Positions 24,533 through 33,700 of a DNA stretch of 64,000 nt are shown here, in pieces. This DNA is from a virus: IMG/VR virus record IMGVR_UViG_3300025276_000026, positions 1 to 64,000 of that record, one strand, 5' to 3'. The notes below the pieces were generated by a model. The model was not told the origin of the DNA, made no database searches, and was given only the letters and a program-made list of their open reading frames with translations. The position numbers and the translations under genes are program-made. Each line of letters opens with the position of its first letter. Position 1 is the first letter of the stretch.

Positions 24533-25066
24533 CTACCAAAAAAAGTCTCCACCACCCGACAAACCTAATTGTTTTGCATAGTATGGTAGTCTGCAAGCCC
24601 AATAACCTGCTGTAGTCTTATCATTCTTCGTGTCGCATTGGTGTCTTGCAACAAAACTTTTACGGGCCTTATCGTTCTTTAACTTAACTTTCAGTCCTGT
24701 AGTATCACCCCAAGATATCTTCTTTACCTTGTCTCCGTCCTTAACGTAAACGTAATACTTCTTTGAACCACCCACTTTGGGTTTGTTCAACTCGGGTTCC
24801 TTCTCGTCTTCTTCTAGAATCATTGGACAATCCAATGGTACGAGTTCTCCTTCATGCACATCAAAATTACCGAGTTCTGTTTCGATGATGTTTCTATCAA
24901 CTTCTGTAAGTCGATATTTGTTCTCTGCAACAAGTCTTCTTGCTTCATTGATAGTTTCAAAATACATCAATGACCCCAATCTAAATGGGTTATCAGTGAG
25001 GTTAGTTCCTTCTATCTGAAGCGTCTCTAGAGTTTCGTCTATTGCAACTTCCTTAAGTGTCTTCAT
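24533..25066 (-). CDS. DUF5872-domain protein, possible internal head protein
   Basis: The C-terminal 75 residues (KKYYVYVKDGDKVKKISWGD ... KSFVARHQCD ... GYWACRLPYYAK) match the DUF5872-type module, common at the ends of phage virion proteins. The N-terminus MKTLKEVAIDE resembles a capsid-targeting peptide with an IDE cleavage site. Confidence 0.65.
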   Translation of the reverse strand: MKTLKEVAIDETLETLQIEGTNLTDNPFRLGSLMYFETINEARRLVAENKYRLTEVDRNIIETELGNFDVHEGELVPLDCPMILEEDEKEPELNKPKVGGSKKYYVYVKDGDKVKKISWGDTTGLKVKLKNDKARKSFVARHQCDTKNDKTTAGYWACRLPYYAKQLGLSGGGDFFW

Positions 25067-25079
25067 AATTTAAGTTATT

Positions 25080-25403
25080 CTACTCTTCGGATTCTGACAT
25101 ATGGTATCCACTACCATCACAATGAGTACACTCTTTATCGTCTACTTCACCAGAGCCTTTACATTCAGGGCATACAACTTTGTCTGCTTCTGCAACGTCT
25201 AATGACTCCTTCTGATATGGATATCCTTTTAGGGGGTTAGGAAACTTAGTAGAGAAATGTTTCTTTTGCACTTCTTCGTTTACTGTTTTGATAGCCATCA
25301 AGTATTTCTCAACTGCTTGGCCTGGAGTATCCTCTTGATATGAAACTACTGCTTCATCTGTACCAATTTCTAGTACTCCGTTGTCTGTTTTATTACCTGT
25401 CAT
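25080..25403 (-). CDS. DnaJ-type zinc-finger protein, 107 aa
   Basis: The C-terminal half has two CxxCxGxG repeats (CPECKGSG and CTHCDGSG), the zinc-binding knuckles of DnaJ. No J domain is present, so it is a stand-alone zinc finger that may hold unfolded proteins or nucleic acid. It overlaps the 461-aa gene by 4 nt. Confidence 0.65.
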   Translation of the reverse strand: MTGNKTDNGVLEIGTDEAVVSYQEDTPGQAVEKYLMAIKTVNEEVQKKHFSTKFPNPLKGYPYQKESLDVAEADKVVCPECKGSGEVDDKECTHCDGSGYHMSESEE

Positions 25404-26785
25404 CTTATACCCCTTAAATTTCTTAATGCTTCTGTATTGAATTCTTTGATTGGTTTTCCATAACCACCACCGTGGTCTTCTGCAGTTTTAAGTTTTGCAA
25501 GTTGGTCAACCAAAGGTCTTAAATCGTGATTCTTATCGTTAGTGTTGTTTTTTGCAAAGACACCTACTTTGAATGCACTTGAACCTTTTCTTGGGTCACT
25601 GTATAAAGGAGCTCCGTTTGCATCTTTGATGTTTAACTTATGTGTCTTACTGTATGCAGATACGATTTTCTTTGCTTGATTCCAGTCTTTCTCGGTTTGT
25701 TTATCATCACCTCTGAACTGAATTTCAAAATCTGTTATTCTTTCAGAACCTTTAATCTTATCAGGCCTGAACTTCTCGCCTAAAGACTCATTTGCCTTTC
25801 TGTCTGCATCTCTCTTTTTATCTATTGCATCGTTTGCTGATTCTTTCTCTTTTTGACCAGCCATCTTGTCGTTGTCACGGTCATGTCTTTTCTGTAGTGC
25901 TTCGACTTCTTGTTCTTGTTTGTCCTTAAGTCTCTCAATCTCTTCTGCTTGTTTTGCTTTTAGATTTGCAGAATCTACGGCTGCATCTTCCTGTATCTCT
26001 ACCTCTTCACCAAATTTAAGGAATAGTTTACCCTTTTCTTGTGATTGAGATGTAACTTTATGTTTAACCATTGCACCAATGCTGTTTAGCATACTTTCTG
26101 CAGATTCGGGATTCTTTGCATAGGTCTTCTCTATCTTATCTGAGACTTTCTTAAGAATGACATCTGTGATATGTTGAATACCCGATACTAGTTTACCTTC
26201 TGAGGTGTCTTCTATTACAGTATTCTTTGGGTATGATTTCTTGATATATCTAAGAATCTCTTGTACTCTTCTACCATCAATTACTGCAAAGACTCTAAAC
26301 TTACCTTGGTGTTTCTTTAGTATGACTTGAGCACCCATACCAGTAGTTTCTAGTTTATCACCCTTTGCTATAACGGATTTACCGACCATGTCTTTACCAT
26401 CATAGAATGCATCAATGACCTTCTTATCTTTAGGAGATAATGCTTCTGTTAGGGTTGATTCACTCATTACTAGAGCACTCAACTGTTGTGCAATGACTTG
26501 CATCTGTGCAGCTGGAATGCTTTGGAGTGCTTTCACTTGGTCTTTAGTAAGACCTTTGATTTTCTTGAAGACATTTGACACTTTACTTTCATTGTGTACT
26601 AGGTCATTAAAGGTAACAGACTCTTTCGGTACACAATTAGGGACATCCTTTCCACCCTTCTTCTTCATACCGATTTGCTTATAGTTCTTCCAACATGGGT
26701 CATCTTCCGTCATCGGAGTTTTGCATGTATCACAACTACATTTAGGTGCTTTCTTTTCTTGTAATATCTTATCTAATATATCCAT
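25400..26785 (-). CDS. Large head-internal-like protein, 461 aa
   Basis: The N-terminus is MDILDKILQE, then a cysteine cluster (CSCDTC ... CW) and KKKGGKDVPNCVP, a motif I recognise in phage virion proteins. The middle is a strongly charged coiled coil (about 270-335). TLTEALS carries an LTE|A prohead-protease site. The ATG is exactly five bases after a GATAAATA late box. Confidence 0.6.
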   Translation of the reverse strand: MDILDKILQEKKAPKCSCDTCKTPMTEDDPCWKNYKQIGMKKKGGKDVPNCVPKESVTFNDLVHNESKVSNVFKKIKGLTKDQVKALQSIPAAQMQVIAQQLSALVMSESTLTEALSPKDKKVIDAFYDGKDMVGKSVIAKGDKLETTGMGAQVILKKHQGKFRVFAVIDGRRVQEILRYIKKSYPKNTVIEDTSEGKLVSGIQHITDVILKKVSDKIEKTYAKNPESAESMLNSIGAMVKHKVTSQSQEKGKLFLKFGEEVEIQEDAAVDSANLKAKQAEEIERLKDKQEQEVEALQKRHDRDNDKMAGQKEKESANDAIDKKRDADRKANESLGEKFRPDKIKGSERITDFEIQFRGDDKQTEKDWNQAKKIVSAYSKTHKLNIKDANGAPLYSDPRKGSSAFKVGVFAKNNTNDKNHDLRPLVDQLAKLKTAEDHGGGYGKPIKEFNTEALRNLRGIR

Positions 26786-26790
26786 AGTGT

Positions 26791-26798
26791 TATTTATC
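26791..26798 (-). promoter_or_regulatory. Late box GATAAATA, 5 nt before ATG
   Basis: GATAAATA, ACACT, ATG at 26785. The TAA of the box is the stop codon of the upstream kinase gene. Confidence 0.6.
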
Positions 26799-28080
26799 GT
26801 TTTTTAGCATCTAATTCTGCTTGTTTCCAAGCTAATGCTTTCTTGTTAGAAGGTAATGACCCACTCCATCCCAATAGTTTGGAATAGAGACCACTTGCTT
26901 TCTTTTTGATAGCAGATAAGTCGTCGTCGTTTGTTACGTGTATGAAGTTCTGACCAAAGATTGACTTCATTTCTTTTGCATTCTTTTGCGCTGCAGTCCA
27001 GTCTGATTTAACTATCTCAGCAGGTACGACACGAGGTCTACCTAAATTTCTTTTCTGTGCATTTTCTAGTGATGCATCCACGTATACCATTTTGTAATCA
27101 TAACCCATTTGGTCTAATAATTTCTTATAATTCTTAATCTTCTGTGCCTTTGCACTAGTAGTATCAAAGATAAGACCTAGTCTTCCTCTGAGATATGCAT
27201 CTAGGTTCTTACCAGTAATCTTCTTAGCTTTTGCTCTGAGAGGGTCTCTGTCCTTTGCATCTACCTTTGAAAGGTCAAGACTTAGTCCTGCCTTCTTTAA
27301 TCCGTGTTCAAACGCTGCATCGGTATTGACCATCTTAAGTCCTAATGACTTTAGTGACAATGCATCAACTACTGTTGACTTACCACTGCCTGGGCCACCC
27401 ATAAGGAATACTGCCTTAAAGATACCTTGGTCGTAAACACCTTCGGTTATAAGGTCTTCAATCATGTAGTCGGGTAGGTGTGACTCAACGATTCCCATTC
27501 CTTTACGAATATCTTTGTATAGACCTTCTACATCCTTTTTATTTGTTGATGGAACACCTTGTGCAAATGCTTTAAAGTCACCGATTTCTGCAAGAGCTCT
27601 TAACTTGGATGCACTCATACCACTTAGGTCATCTGCATCGGGGTCTCTCTCCCCTGCTGATACAATTTGAATGTCCTCAAACTTGTAGTAACCGTGTCTT
27701 GCTTTGACACCATTGTATTTGTTCAGTAACATTTCGAATTCTTTGATTCTGTCTGAACCAACTACCATCTTAACTCGTGAGAATCCCTGTCTATGGAGTT
27801 CATTTGCAATATCAAATACAGTTCTTGCCTGTACGTCTGCAACTATCCTACCAAAGAACTTCTTAAGGTATCTTACTTTGACTTTATGGTCTAGAGGGTT
27901 TTTCTGTTTGTCGTTTGAATGGGATGAGAAAAGCATTGGTTGATAACCACCGCTAGATTCTTTTTTAAGCTTTGTAACTAACTTTGCATGACCAGTGGTT
28001 GGTGGATTGAATCTACCAAATGTGAATACAACACCTTTGTCTTTTGCTTCAGTTAAGAATTTTCCGAATGTTTTACTCAT
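26794..28080 (-). CDS. NMNAT-like nucleotidyltransferase fused to P-loop kinase
   Basis: The N-terminal domain has FGRFNPPTTGH (residues 21-31, the HxGH nucleotidyltransferase motif) and GMSASKLR (about 154-161, in place of ISSTxxR), as in nicotinamide mononucleotide adenylyltransferase. The C-terminal domain has a Walker A GGPGSGKST (about 228-236). This order is like NadR, which makes NMN and NAD. The N-terminus MSKTFGKFLTE|A matches a capsid-targeting peptide with a protease site, and LITE|G between domains is a second site. Restoring NAD during infection is possible; an RNA-repair kinase role is the alternative. Confidence 0.75.
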   Translation of the reverse strand: MSKTFGKFLTEAKDKGVVFTFGRFNPPTTGHAKLVTKLKKESSGGYQPMLFSSHSNDKQKNPLDHKVKVRYLKKFFGRIVADVQARTVFDIANELHRQGFSRVKMVVGSDRIKEFEMLLNKYNGVKARHGYYKFEDIQIVSAGERDPDADDLSGMSASKLRALAEIGDFKAFAQGVPSTNKKDVEGLYKDIRKGMGIVESHLPDYMIEDLITEGVYDQGIFKAVFLMGGPGSGKSTVVDALSLKSLGLKMVNTDAAFEHGLKKAGLSLDLSKVDAKDRDPLRAKAKKITGKNLDAYLRGRLGLIFDTTSAKAQKIKNYKKLLDQMGYDYKMVYVDASLENAQKRNLGRPRVVPAEIVKSDWTAAQKNAKEMKSIFGQNFIHVTNDDDLSAIKKKASGLYSKLLGWSGSLPSNKKALAWKQAELDAKKR

Positions 28081-29282
28081 TATTTGTCCCAGTTCTTAAT
28101 TGCAGTAAAGTTATTGAATGCAAACTCCATACGGTCTACTAGTTTCACAGCTTTACCTGTTCTATCGATTGCAACGTAACCTTCGGGGTTGACTGCTTCA
28201 AATCCCTTATCAGTTTTCTTAAACGTTCCAATACTCTTTACTCTATTTAGGGCAACGATAATTATCTGTTTTGCAACTACCAAATGACCCATGAAACTAG
28301 TGAGGTTTGTTACGAACTTCTTAAGTCCTCTTATCTCTCTTGATAAGTCATCACCGATTTCTTTCTTAATTTGTTTATGTTTTTCTGTCTTAACACCACC
28401 GACAACCTTATCTGCCCATATCTTCTCAAAGTGATTCAAGTATCCAACATAGGATGGGTTGAACTTACCTTGTCTGATTAATGAGTTACAGTACGTCTTG
28501 TAAGATGCACCAGCACCTTTCTTTGTGATAGTCATCTGTATGTCTTGGAACTTCTGTAGGTCTTTCTTAGTGATACCGTGGAATGCTTTACCTGTTACAG
28601 TCAACTCTTTGGTCAAGTTAGCAGTCTCCATTGCAGTCATTGAACTGTTACCAGTGACATCTTTGTATGTTGCATCGTCTAACCACACATCGGTACTAGA
28701 ACCTAACTTAGATATGTTTGCACCGAATGATGCACCCAATCCTTCTATAGTGGCACCTTCGTATGTAGTATGGAATACAATTCCCATCTTAGAGTTTGCA
28801 ATTACTTTACCGAGCTGAGAATCTACGTCAACTGCATATAAAATTGTGTTGGGTTGGAATGTAATGTATGACTTACCATCTATCTTTTGTGTCTTGGTGT
28901 CGTTAGTGTACATCAAGTCACCTTGCATGACTGTGTTCCAAGATAGTTTAGATAAGCATTTGAATGAGGTTAAGAATTTCTCTTTGAGGTTACCACTGAG
29001 GTCGGGACTGTTGTTTATCTCGTCTTCTGAGGTATAAAATAACGGTGTCTTGTTGAATAGGGATTTCTTTGCAACAAAGAACTGACCTGTTTCGGGATGT
29101 TTTCCACAAAATATAGCAGGAGCTCCATCCCATTTTACAGTCATGTTAACTGAAGATGAAGAATGCCCCTTCATCATATCTCTAAGACCTTGTAAGAAGT
29201 TAATTGCACCTCTGCCACCATCAATACCTTGATTGATGATTTCGTCTTCTAGATGTTCTAAATGTAGATTTTTTGCACTCAT
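28080..29282 (-). CDS. DUF6267-like protein with KxDG motif
   Basis: A 400-aa protein recognisable from marine phages (LEHLEDEIINQGIDGGRGA). VKWDGAPA (K50, D52, G53) resembles motif I of covalent nucleotidyltransferases (DNA/RNA ligases). MQGDLMY (about 119-125) and NTILYAVDV (about 145-153) fall where motifs III and IIIa would lie. Ligase activity is inference. It shares one base with the NMNAT-kinase gene, so the two are coupled. The ATG at 29282 lies seven bases after a TATAAT. Confidence 0.65.
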   Translation of the reverse strand: MSAKNLHLEHLEDEIINQGIDGGRGAINFLQGLRDMMKGHSSSSVNMTVKWDGAPAIFCGKHPETGQFFVAKKSLFNKTPLFYTSEDEINNSPDLSGNLKEKFLTSFKCLSKLSWNTVMQGDLMYTNDTKTQKIDGKSYITFQPNTILYAVDVDSQLGKVIANSKMGIVFHTTYEGATIEGLGASFGANISKLGSSTDVWLDDATYKDVTGNSSMTAMETANLTKELTVTGKAFHGITKKDLQKFQDIQMTITKKGAGASYKTYCNSLIRQGKFNPSYVGYLNHFEKIWADKVVGGVKTEKHKQIKKEIGDDLSREIRGLKKFVTNLTSFMGHLVVAKQIIIVALNRVKSIGTFKKTDKGFEAVNPEGYVAIDRTGKAVKLVDRMEFAFNNFTAIKNWDK

Positions 29283-29289
29283 AGTAGAT

Positions 29290-29318
29290 ATTATACCACA
29301 GTTTGTGGTTCCTGTCTA
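29290..29318 (-). promoter_or_regulatory. Sigma70-like promoter with palindromic spacer, leaderless
   Basis: TAGACA, 17 bp, TATAAT; seven bases to the ATG. The spacer holds a 6-bp inverted repeat (ACCACA / TGTGGT, 29295-29309) that could be an operator. Confidence 0.7.
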
Positions 29319-29339
29319 CTATTTATGGTTCTTTTTTAG

Positions 29340-29726
29340 CTACGGTGCTATGGTAGTTTCACCAGCATCGATTCTTGCTTGGATAGCAGCGATGTCGGTT
29401 ACGTATGAATCTATTGATGCAGTAATGACTGCTGAGATTTCAGAATTCATTGCAATTGCATTTGCTGGAGAACTGTTTTCAGTCGAAGCTCTTTCTGCAA
29501 CCATATCAACAAACATTTGGTCTAAATCATCTGCATTAACACCTTGTGTGTCATGCCAAGTTAGGAATGCATCTCTTCCAGCTCCTGTCCATTCTGCTGG
29601 AGTTGATGATGATTTTGTTGCACCAGTGAAATAAGTCTTATTGACTCCATTATGCCAATCTTTTTGATTAACTAGTGATTGATGATGTGCAGTTTGTTCT
29701 GCTAATAGGTCTGTAAGTTCTGACAT
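29340..29726 (-). CDS. Hypothetical helical protein, 128 aa
   Basis: The N-terminus is histidine/glutamine-rich and the C-terminus alanine/isoleucine-rich (YVTDIAAIQARIDAGETT), resembling the 61-aa protein at 16814. No family recognised. ACGGAG gives a ribosome site. Confidence 0.55.
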   Translation of the reverse strand: MSELTDLLAEQTAHHQSLVNQKDWHNGVNKTYFTGATKSSSTPAEWTGAGRDAFLTWHDTQGVNADDLDQMFVDMVAERASTENSSPANAIAMNSEISAVITASIDSYVTDIAAIQARIDAGETTIAP

Positions 29727-29756
29727 GTATAACTCCGTGTGTGTTTACAGGATTAT

Positions 29757-29933
29757 TTATGTTTTAGACAGCGGTGTCGAGTGCAATTTGTCCTCAATTT
29801 TATCAATTTTTTTCGATATTTTCTTAGATGCTGAGGTGTCGTGGTCTTTTTTTGCTTCTCTGAGTTTCTTCTTCAAAGCAATCTTCTCTTCTATTGCAGA
29901 GATAACGTCTGTGGATTTCAAATTAGTAGTCAT
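29757..29933 (-). CDS. Small basic coiled-coil protein, 58 aa
   Basis: Frame from ATG 29933 to TAA 29757, almost entirely lysine/glutamate-rich helix (AIEEKIALKKKLREAKKDHD). It begins ten bases after a perfect TATAAATA box. Possibly nucleic-acid binding by charge. Confidence 0.6.
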   Translation of the reverse strand: MTTNLKSTDVISAIEEKIALKKKLREAKKDHDTSASKKISKKIDKIEDKLHSTPLSKT

Positions 29934-29943
29934 AATATAACTG

Positions 29944-29951
29944 TATTTATA
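29944..29951 (-). promoter_or_regulatory. Late box TATAAATA
   Basis: Perfect consensus overlapping the stop of the lipoprotein gene; the predicted start is 5 nt before the ATG of the 58-aa gene. Confidence 0.55.
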
Positions 29952-31464
29952 GCACTTCAGAACACCTGTTATAAGCTTCTGTTCCTGTAGTGCGTTCTAT
30001 TTGTGTTCTTGTATCCCAATCGTATTGTGTGCATTCTTCAGTAAGGGAACCATTTGTCATCTGTTGTCTAAACAACCACGAATTGATAGAGGAATTACCA
30101 CCTTCATATAGGTTGAAGTCATCTGCATATAAAAGATACGTGTTGCTTTGTGACCCACTCATAGACATATCAATTGTAGTGATATCATTATATAACTGTA
30201 CTATATCTGAGGTGTTCCTAGTACTCATTAGAGTAACAATGTTATCTGTGTAGTATGGGTTATCACTGGCTCGGATTCTTAATTCAAAACCACTAGTTGT
30301 GGCATTCTTACCACTCATAATGACTGAACGATAACTATCCCTAACTGCAAGTTCTATGGAATGGTCACCTATAAATCTTACGAAAGTTTTCTCATAGTTA
30401 TATCCACCAACTTGTTTTTGTTGTTCTACGGATATGTGTACTCTGTAACCACTTACAATAGTTTCACTCTCTTTATTCTCTTCATAGTTCTCTGATATGA
30501 TTACTGAAGCGTTTGCTTCTAGATTTGCCATAGTAATTGCAATGGGTAGACCATTTTGGTCTAATATCTGACCTAGAGAGTTACCCTTAACATCGTTAAA
30601 GTTATGTCTACGGTTGTATCTAAACCACTCGTCTTGTTGTGTACTGATACTTTGATTTTGTATGTCGAAGGTAACAGAAGTGAATTCTTGGTTTTGTAGT
30701 ATTTTACCAATGATTGTTTCTGTTAAGATTCCTCTGAATCCCATGTTGTATTGTTGTTTGAGAACATTCTCGACTTTGTGTAGTGTGGTAAGGAAATCTA
30801 CAACTTTTTCACCTATGGCTTGTTGTGTGGTATCACCCGACGCTATGAAATCGTCATAGAAATAGTATCTACTGATATTGAAATTGGTTTCTAGGTTGTA
30901 TAAGAAATTGTTGACATCCTGTTTAATGTTATCTGCAACACTGTTTGCACTAGAACCACAACCATCTGCAACTGTTATGCCACTAGGTAATAGTTCATTG
31001 ATTGATGTGACCAACATAGTAGTGAATGGGGTAACATTTGCTTTACCTGTACCCATTTCATGTGGGAAGTACAACATAGTGTATGCATCGTTCACATATC
31101 CCCTTGTTGAATCCCATGCACCTACTGGTACCTCTGCAACTCTTGGACGGTTTAACCCACAATTGGTAGTGAAGTTTGTTACTGCACTAAATTCTGTTGC
31201 AAGGAATTCATACTCATTGTTATCAGTATTGTAGGTTCCCGAAGGTTCACCTTCATCCTGTACTAGGTTGAAGTTAAAGTCGACAAAGACATTTGCACCT
31301 TCGACGTATCCATCAATGACTTTGGTGCCATATATCGGGGACGAGGAAACTGGGGTGGTAGTGGGAAACTGAAGTTCTGCAAGGGTAGGTGTAACTGCTG
31401 TACCACCACCGCCACATGATGATAATATCACCACTCCAGCAAGTAAAGTTAATTTATTTTTCAT
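29947..31464 (-). CDS. Large outer-membrane or surface lipoprotein
   Basis: The signal peptide ends in the lipobox LSSCGGGG (Cys17) followed by a flexible linker. About residues 50-85 have DGYVEGANVFVDFNFNLVQD, a calcium-loop-like D-x-N-x-N-x-x-x-D pattern seen in bacterial surface lipoproteins. The 505-aa body is mostly beta. It reads like a host-derived envelope protein. Role in the phage unknown; receptor masking or host surface change are possible. It has its own sigma70-like promoter and an AGAGG site. Confidence 0.7.
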   Translation of the reverse strand: MKNKLTLLAGVVILSSCGGGGTAVTPTLAELQFPTTTPVSSSPIYGTKVIDGYVEGANVFVDFNFNLVQDEGEPSGTYNTDNNEYEFLATEFSAVTNFTTNCGLNRPRVAEVPVGAWDSTRGYVNDAYTMLYFPHEMGTGKANVTPFTTMLVTSINELLPSGITVADGCGSSANSVADNIKQDVNNFLYNLETNFNISRYYFYDDFIASGDTTQQAIGEKVVDFLTTLHKVENVLKQQYNMGFRGILTETIIGKILQNQEFTSVTFDIQNQSISTQQDEWFRYNRRHNFNDVKGNSLGQILDQNGLPIAITMANLEANASVIISENYEENKESETIVSGYRVHISVEQQKQVGGYNYEKTFVRFIGDHSIELAVRDSYRSVIMSGKNATTSGFELRIRASDNPYYTDNIVTLMSTRNTSDIVQLYNDITTIDMSMSGSQSNTYLLYADDFNLYEGGNSSINSWLFRQQMTNGSLTEECTQYDWDTRTQIERTTGTEAYNRCSEVL

Positions 31465-31493
31465 TGTAAAGACCTCTCATAATCTATAGTACT

Positions 31494-31523
31494 ATTATAC
31501 ACTATAAGTAGTGGTCATGTCTA
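31494..31523 (-). promoter_or_regulatory. Sigma70-like promoter for the lipoprotein
   Basis: TAGACA, 18 bp, TATAAT, with a leader of about 25 nt containing GAGAGG. Early expression is inferred. Confidence 0.75.
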
Positions 31524-31529
31524 GAGGCT

Positions 31530-31721
31530 TTAGTCTTTAGTCTTAAACTCTTCTCTTAGTTCGGGGAATTCCGATAAGAATCGCATCATTATATGAAGGT
31601 TATTATCGTCCTGTGCTAGTTTTGTAAGCATCTCTCTGAGAGCCATATAGTTGTCCATAGAGACATCTCTTCGTATCTCTGCAACCATCTCTTCTACTAA
31701 TATATTAGGTTTGTAAGTCAT
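31530..31721 (-). CDS. Small helical protein, 63 aa
   Basis: All-helical, acidic and methionine-rich (LREMLTKLAQDDNNLHIMMRF). It overlaps the upstream dioxygenase by 17 nt and ends just before the lipoprotein promoter. Function unknown. Confidence 0.6.
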   Translation of the reverse strand: MTYKPNILVEEMVAEIRRDVSMDNYMALREMLTKLAQDDNNLHIMMRFLSEFPELREEFKTKD

Positions 31722-32340
31722 TTTGTGGACTTACTTTTACGTTGCCTGAGATTGTTATCCTAGGACTGTCGCTTTTGTTTGGGGACACTGCATGTAAAAC
31801 TGTTGATGGAAAGATGTATAAAGTACCTTTACCTTTTAGGTCGGGAACATAATCCATATGTGCTTCATATGTGTCAAAGTATTCCTTTAAACAGTTGTCA
31901 CTATTGGTTGCATTTCTATTCTTGAATACAATATGTGAATCACCTGCTTGATGAATATAACACCAAGAGAAATCTGAATTTCGTGTTCCTTGGTGGTCAT
32001 GTGCATCTTGGAATCCATTCTTCTCATAGACATTAACCCATGGTACTTCGAATTGACTGGACATTAACATCTTAGGCCCTAATGCATCTAAGAATTGACT
32101 GAACTCGTCATAGACTTTGTCCATAGGAACTCTGTAATCAATTTTATAGTTTGCATCTACACCGTTAGATGTCTTACAATTACTAAATGTAAATTCTTCC
32201 GTACATAGAACTTCAGTATCAATGAATTCATCAAACCAATCATCAATTTCACTTGCTGAGATTTGGATGGCTGTAATGGGCTGACCCCATAATAGAATAT
32301 CAGACCTTGAAGTCTGCAAAATCTCGTTTTTGTCCGTCAT
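31705..32340 (-). CDS. 2OG-Fe(II) oxygenase, TIGR02466-like
   Basis: The start at 32340 (MTDKNEIL) follows GGGGAAG and lies inside the helicase end (41-nt overlap). Core: QDAHDHQGTRNSDFSW (H-x-H), FPSTVLHAVSPNKSD (distal histidine) and arginine in SPRITISGNV. It is placed in the replication block rather than the dioxygenase cluster, suggesting mobility of this family within the genome. Confidence 0.75.
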   Translation of the reverse strand: MTDKNEILQTSRSDILLWGQPITAIQISASEIDDWFDEFIDTEVLCTEEFTFSNCKTSNGVDANYKIDYRVPMDKVYDEFSQFLDALGPKMLMSSQFEVPWVNVYEKNGFQDAHDHQGTRNSDFSWCYIHQAGDSHIVFKNRNATNSDNCLKEYFDTYEAHMDYVPDLKGKGTLYIFPSTVLHAVSPNKSDSPRITISGNVKVSPQNDLQT

Positions 32341-33700
32341 TTCTTCCCCTATCAAACACTGGTGTGTCGTCACTAATATTCGTTGAATCGTGTAACTCTT
32401 CTTGTGCTTCTTGTTCACAATCGTATAACTTCATACGACTTCTATCTACTCCAATGACAAACCTTTTAAATATGGTTGGGTCATTGTATCTGTTCTTTAA
32501 CTGTTTAACGACCATTTGGTCTAGTTCTTCCAACTCTTCGGATGTAATCAGTGCAAACATAAAGTCGGCTGTTGCTGGTAATCCGAATGACTCTGAGGTA
32601 TCTGTTAGTTCCACATCTGTAGAACCATAACCACTACGAGTCGTTTGTGTTGCACTCATGATTGGTACATTAAACTCTACTGCAAGTCCTCTGAGTTCTT
32701 CTGCAATACTCTTAACCAGTGTATAACTGTTTGCACCAGCTCCTGGCTTTACTCTTGCACTTGAACATATATTTAGGTAATCGATATAAATCATATCGGG
32801 TTTGAAATCTTTCTTAATACTCAACTCTTGTAGTAGATGTCTAAAGTGACCAACGTGAGCTGATGCAGTAGGATATTCCTTTATAATCAACTTACCTTTG
32901 GTCTTCTCTTTAATCTTATCAATCTTCTTATCAAACATTTTCTTAGATAAGTCGGGTAAATCTTGCATAGGGATATTCAATGTGTTTGCATCGATTCTTT
33001 CTGCAATCCTTTCCTCTGACATTTCCATGGTAATGTATAAGACATTCTTGTTCATCATTAAGTTAGCAGATGCCATGTGACACATGAAAAGGGACTTACC
33101 CACACCTGTTCCTGCCAAGCAGATATTCAAGGTTTTATTGGGTAAGCCTCCCTTAGTAACTTTGTTGAAGTATTCCAAATCAAATGGTAACTTCTCTTCT
33201 TCTGTGTGATAGAATTCCCATCTATCATCGGAATTTTCTATGAAATCATGACCAATATTGGTATCGAATGATACAGATAATGCATCCTTTAAAAGGTCGG
33301 GTATTTCTCCAGTCGAGCGTTGGGACTTCTTATCGATGACTTCGATACTGTCCATCACTGCAATATAGATTGCTCTATCTTTGCACCATGATTCAGTTTC
33401 GTTTACCAACCAATCGGTTGGTGTCGCTTCGGTAAGTTTTCCTATACTATCTACAATAGTTTTGCTTTGAGATAACAGTCCATCATTCAATGACGTGTTG
33501 TTATCTAGATTTATGAGAAGTGCTTCCACTGTAGGTGGTTTAGTGTACTTATCGAAATAAGATATTATCTCGTTAAATACAGTCTTCTCGTCCGACTCGG
33601 AGAAATACTCTTCCTTAAGGAACGGTATTACCTTCCTTGTAAAGGGTTCATTCTGAACTAAGTTCTTCAGTATTGTCTGTTCTAATCTCACTTGTTCCAT
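32300..33700 (-). CDS. 41: Replicative DNA helicase, T4 gp41-like (DnaB family)
   Basis: Walker A GTGVGKS, the [13 protein letters not shown] segment, Walker B IYIDYLNI and ATQTTRSG match gp41, the hexameric helicase that unwinds DNA at the fork and loads primase. The start at 33700 (MEQVRLEQ) aligns with T4 gp41 and overlaps uvsX by 53 nt; ten upstream residues to another ATG are less likely. No ribosome site is obvious. Confidence 0.93.
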   Translation of the reverse strand: MEQVRLEQTILKNLVQNEPFTRKVIPFLKEEYFSESDEKTVFNEIISYFDKYTKPPTVEALLINLDNNTSLNDGLLSQSKTIVDSIGKLTEATPTDWLVNETESWCKDRAIYIAVMDSIEVIDKKSQRSTGEIPDLLKDALSVSFDTNIGHDFIENSDDRWEFYHTEEEKLPFDLEYFNKVTKGGLPNKTLNICLAGTGVGKSLFMCHMASANLMMNKNVLYITMEMSEERIAERIDANTLNIPMQDLPDLSKKMFDKKIDKIKEKTKGKLIIKEYPTASAHVGHFRHLLQELSIKKDFKPDMIYIDYLNICSSARVKPGAGANSYTLVKSIAEELRGLAVEFNVPIMSATQTTRSGYGSTDVELTDTSESFGLPATADFMFALITSEELEELDQMVVKQLKNRYNDPTIFKRFVIGVDRSRMKLYDCEQEAQEELHDSTNISDDTPVFDRGRNDGQKRDFADFKV

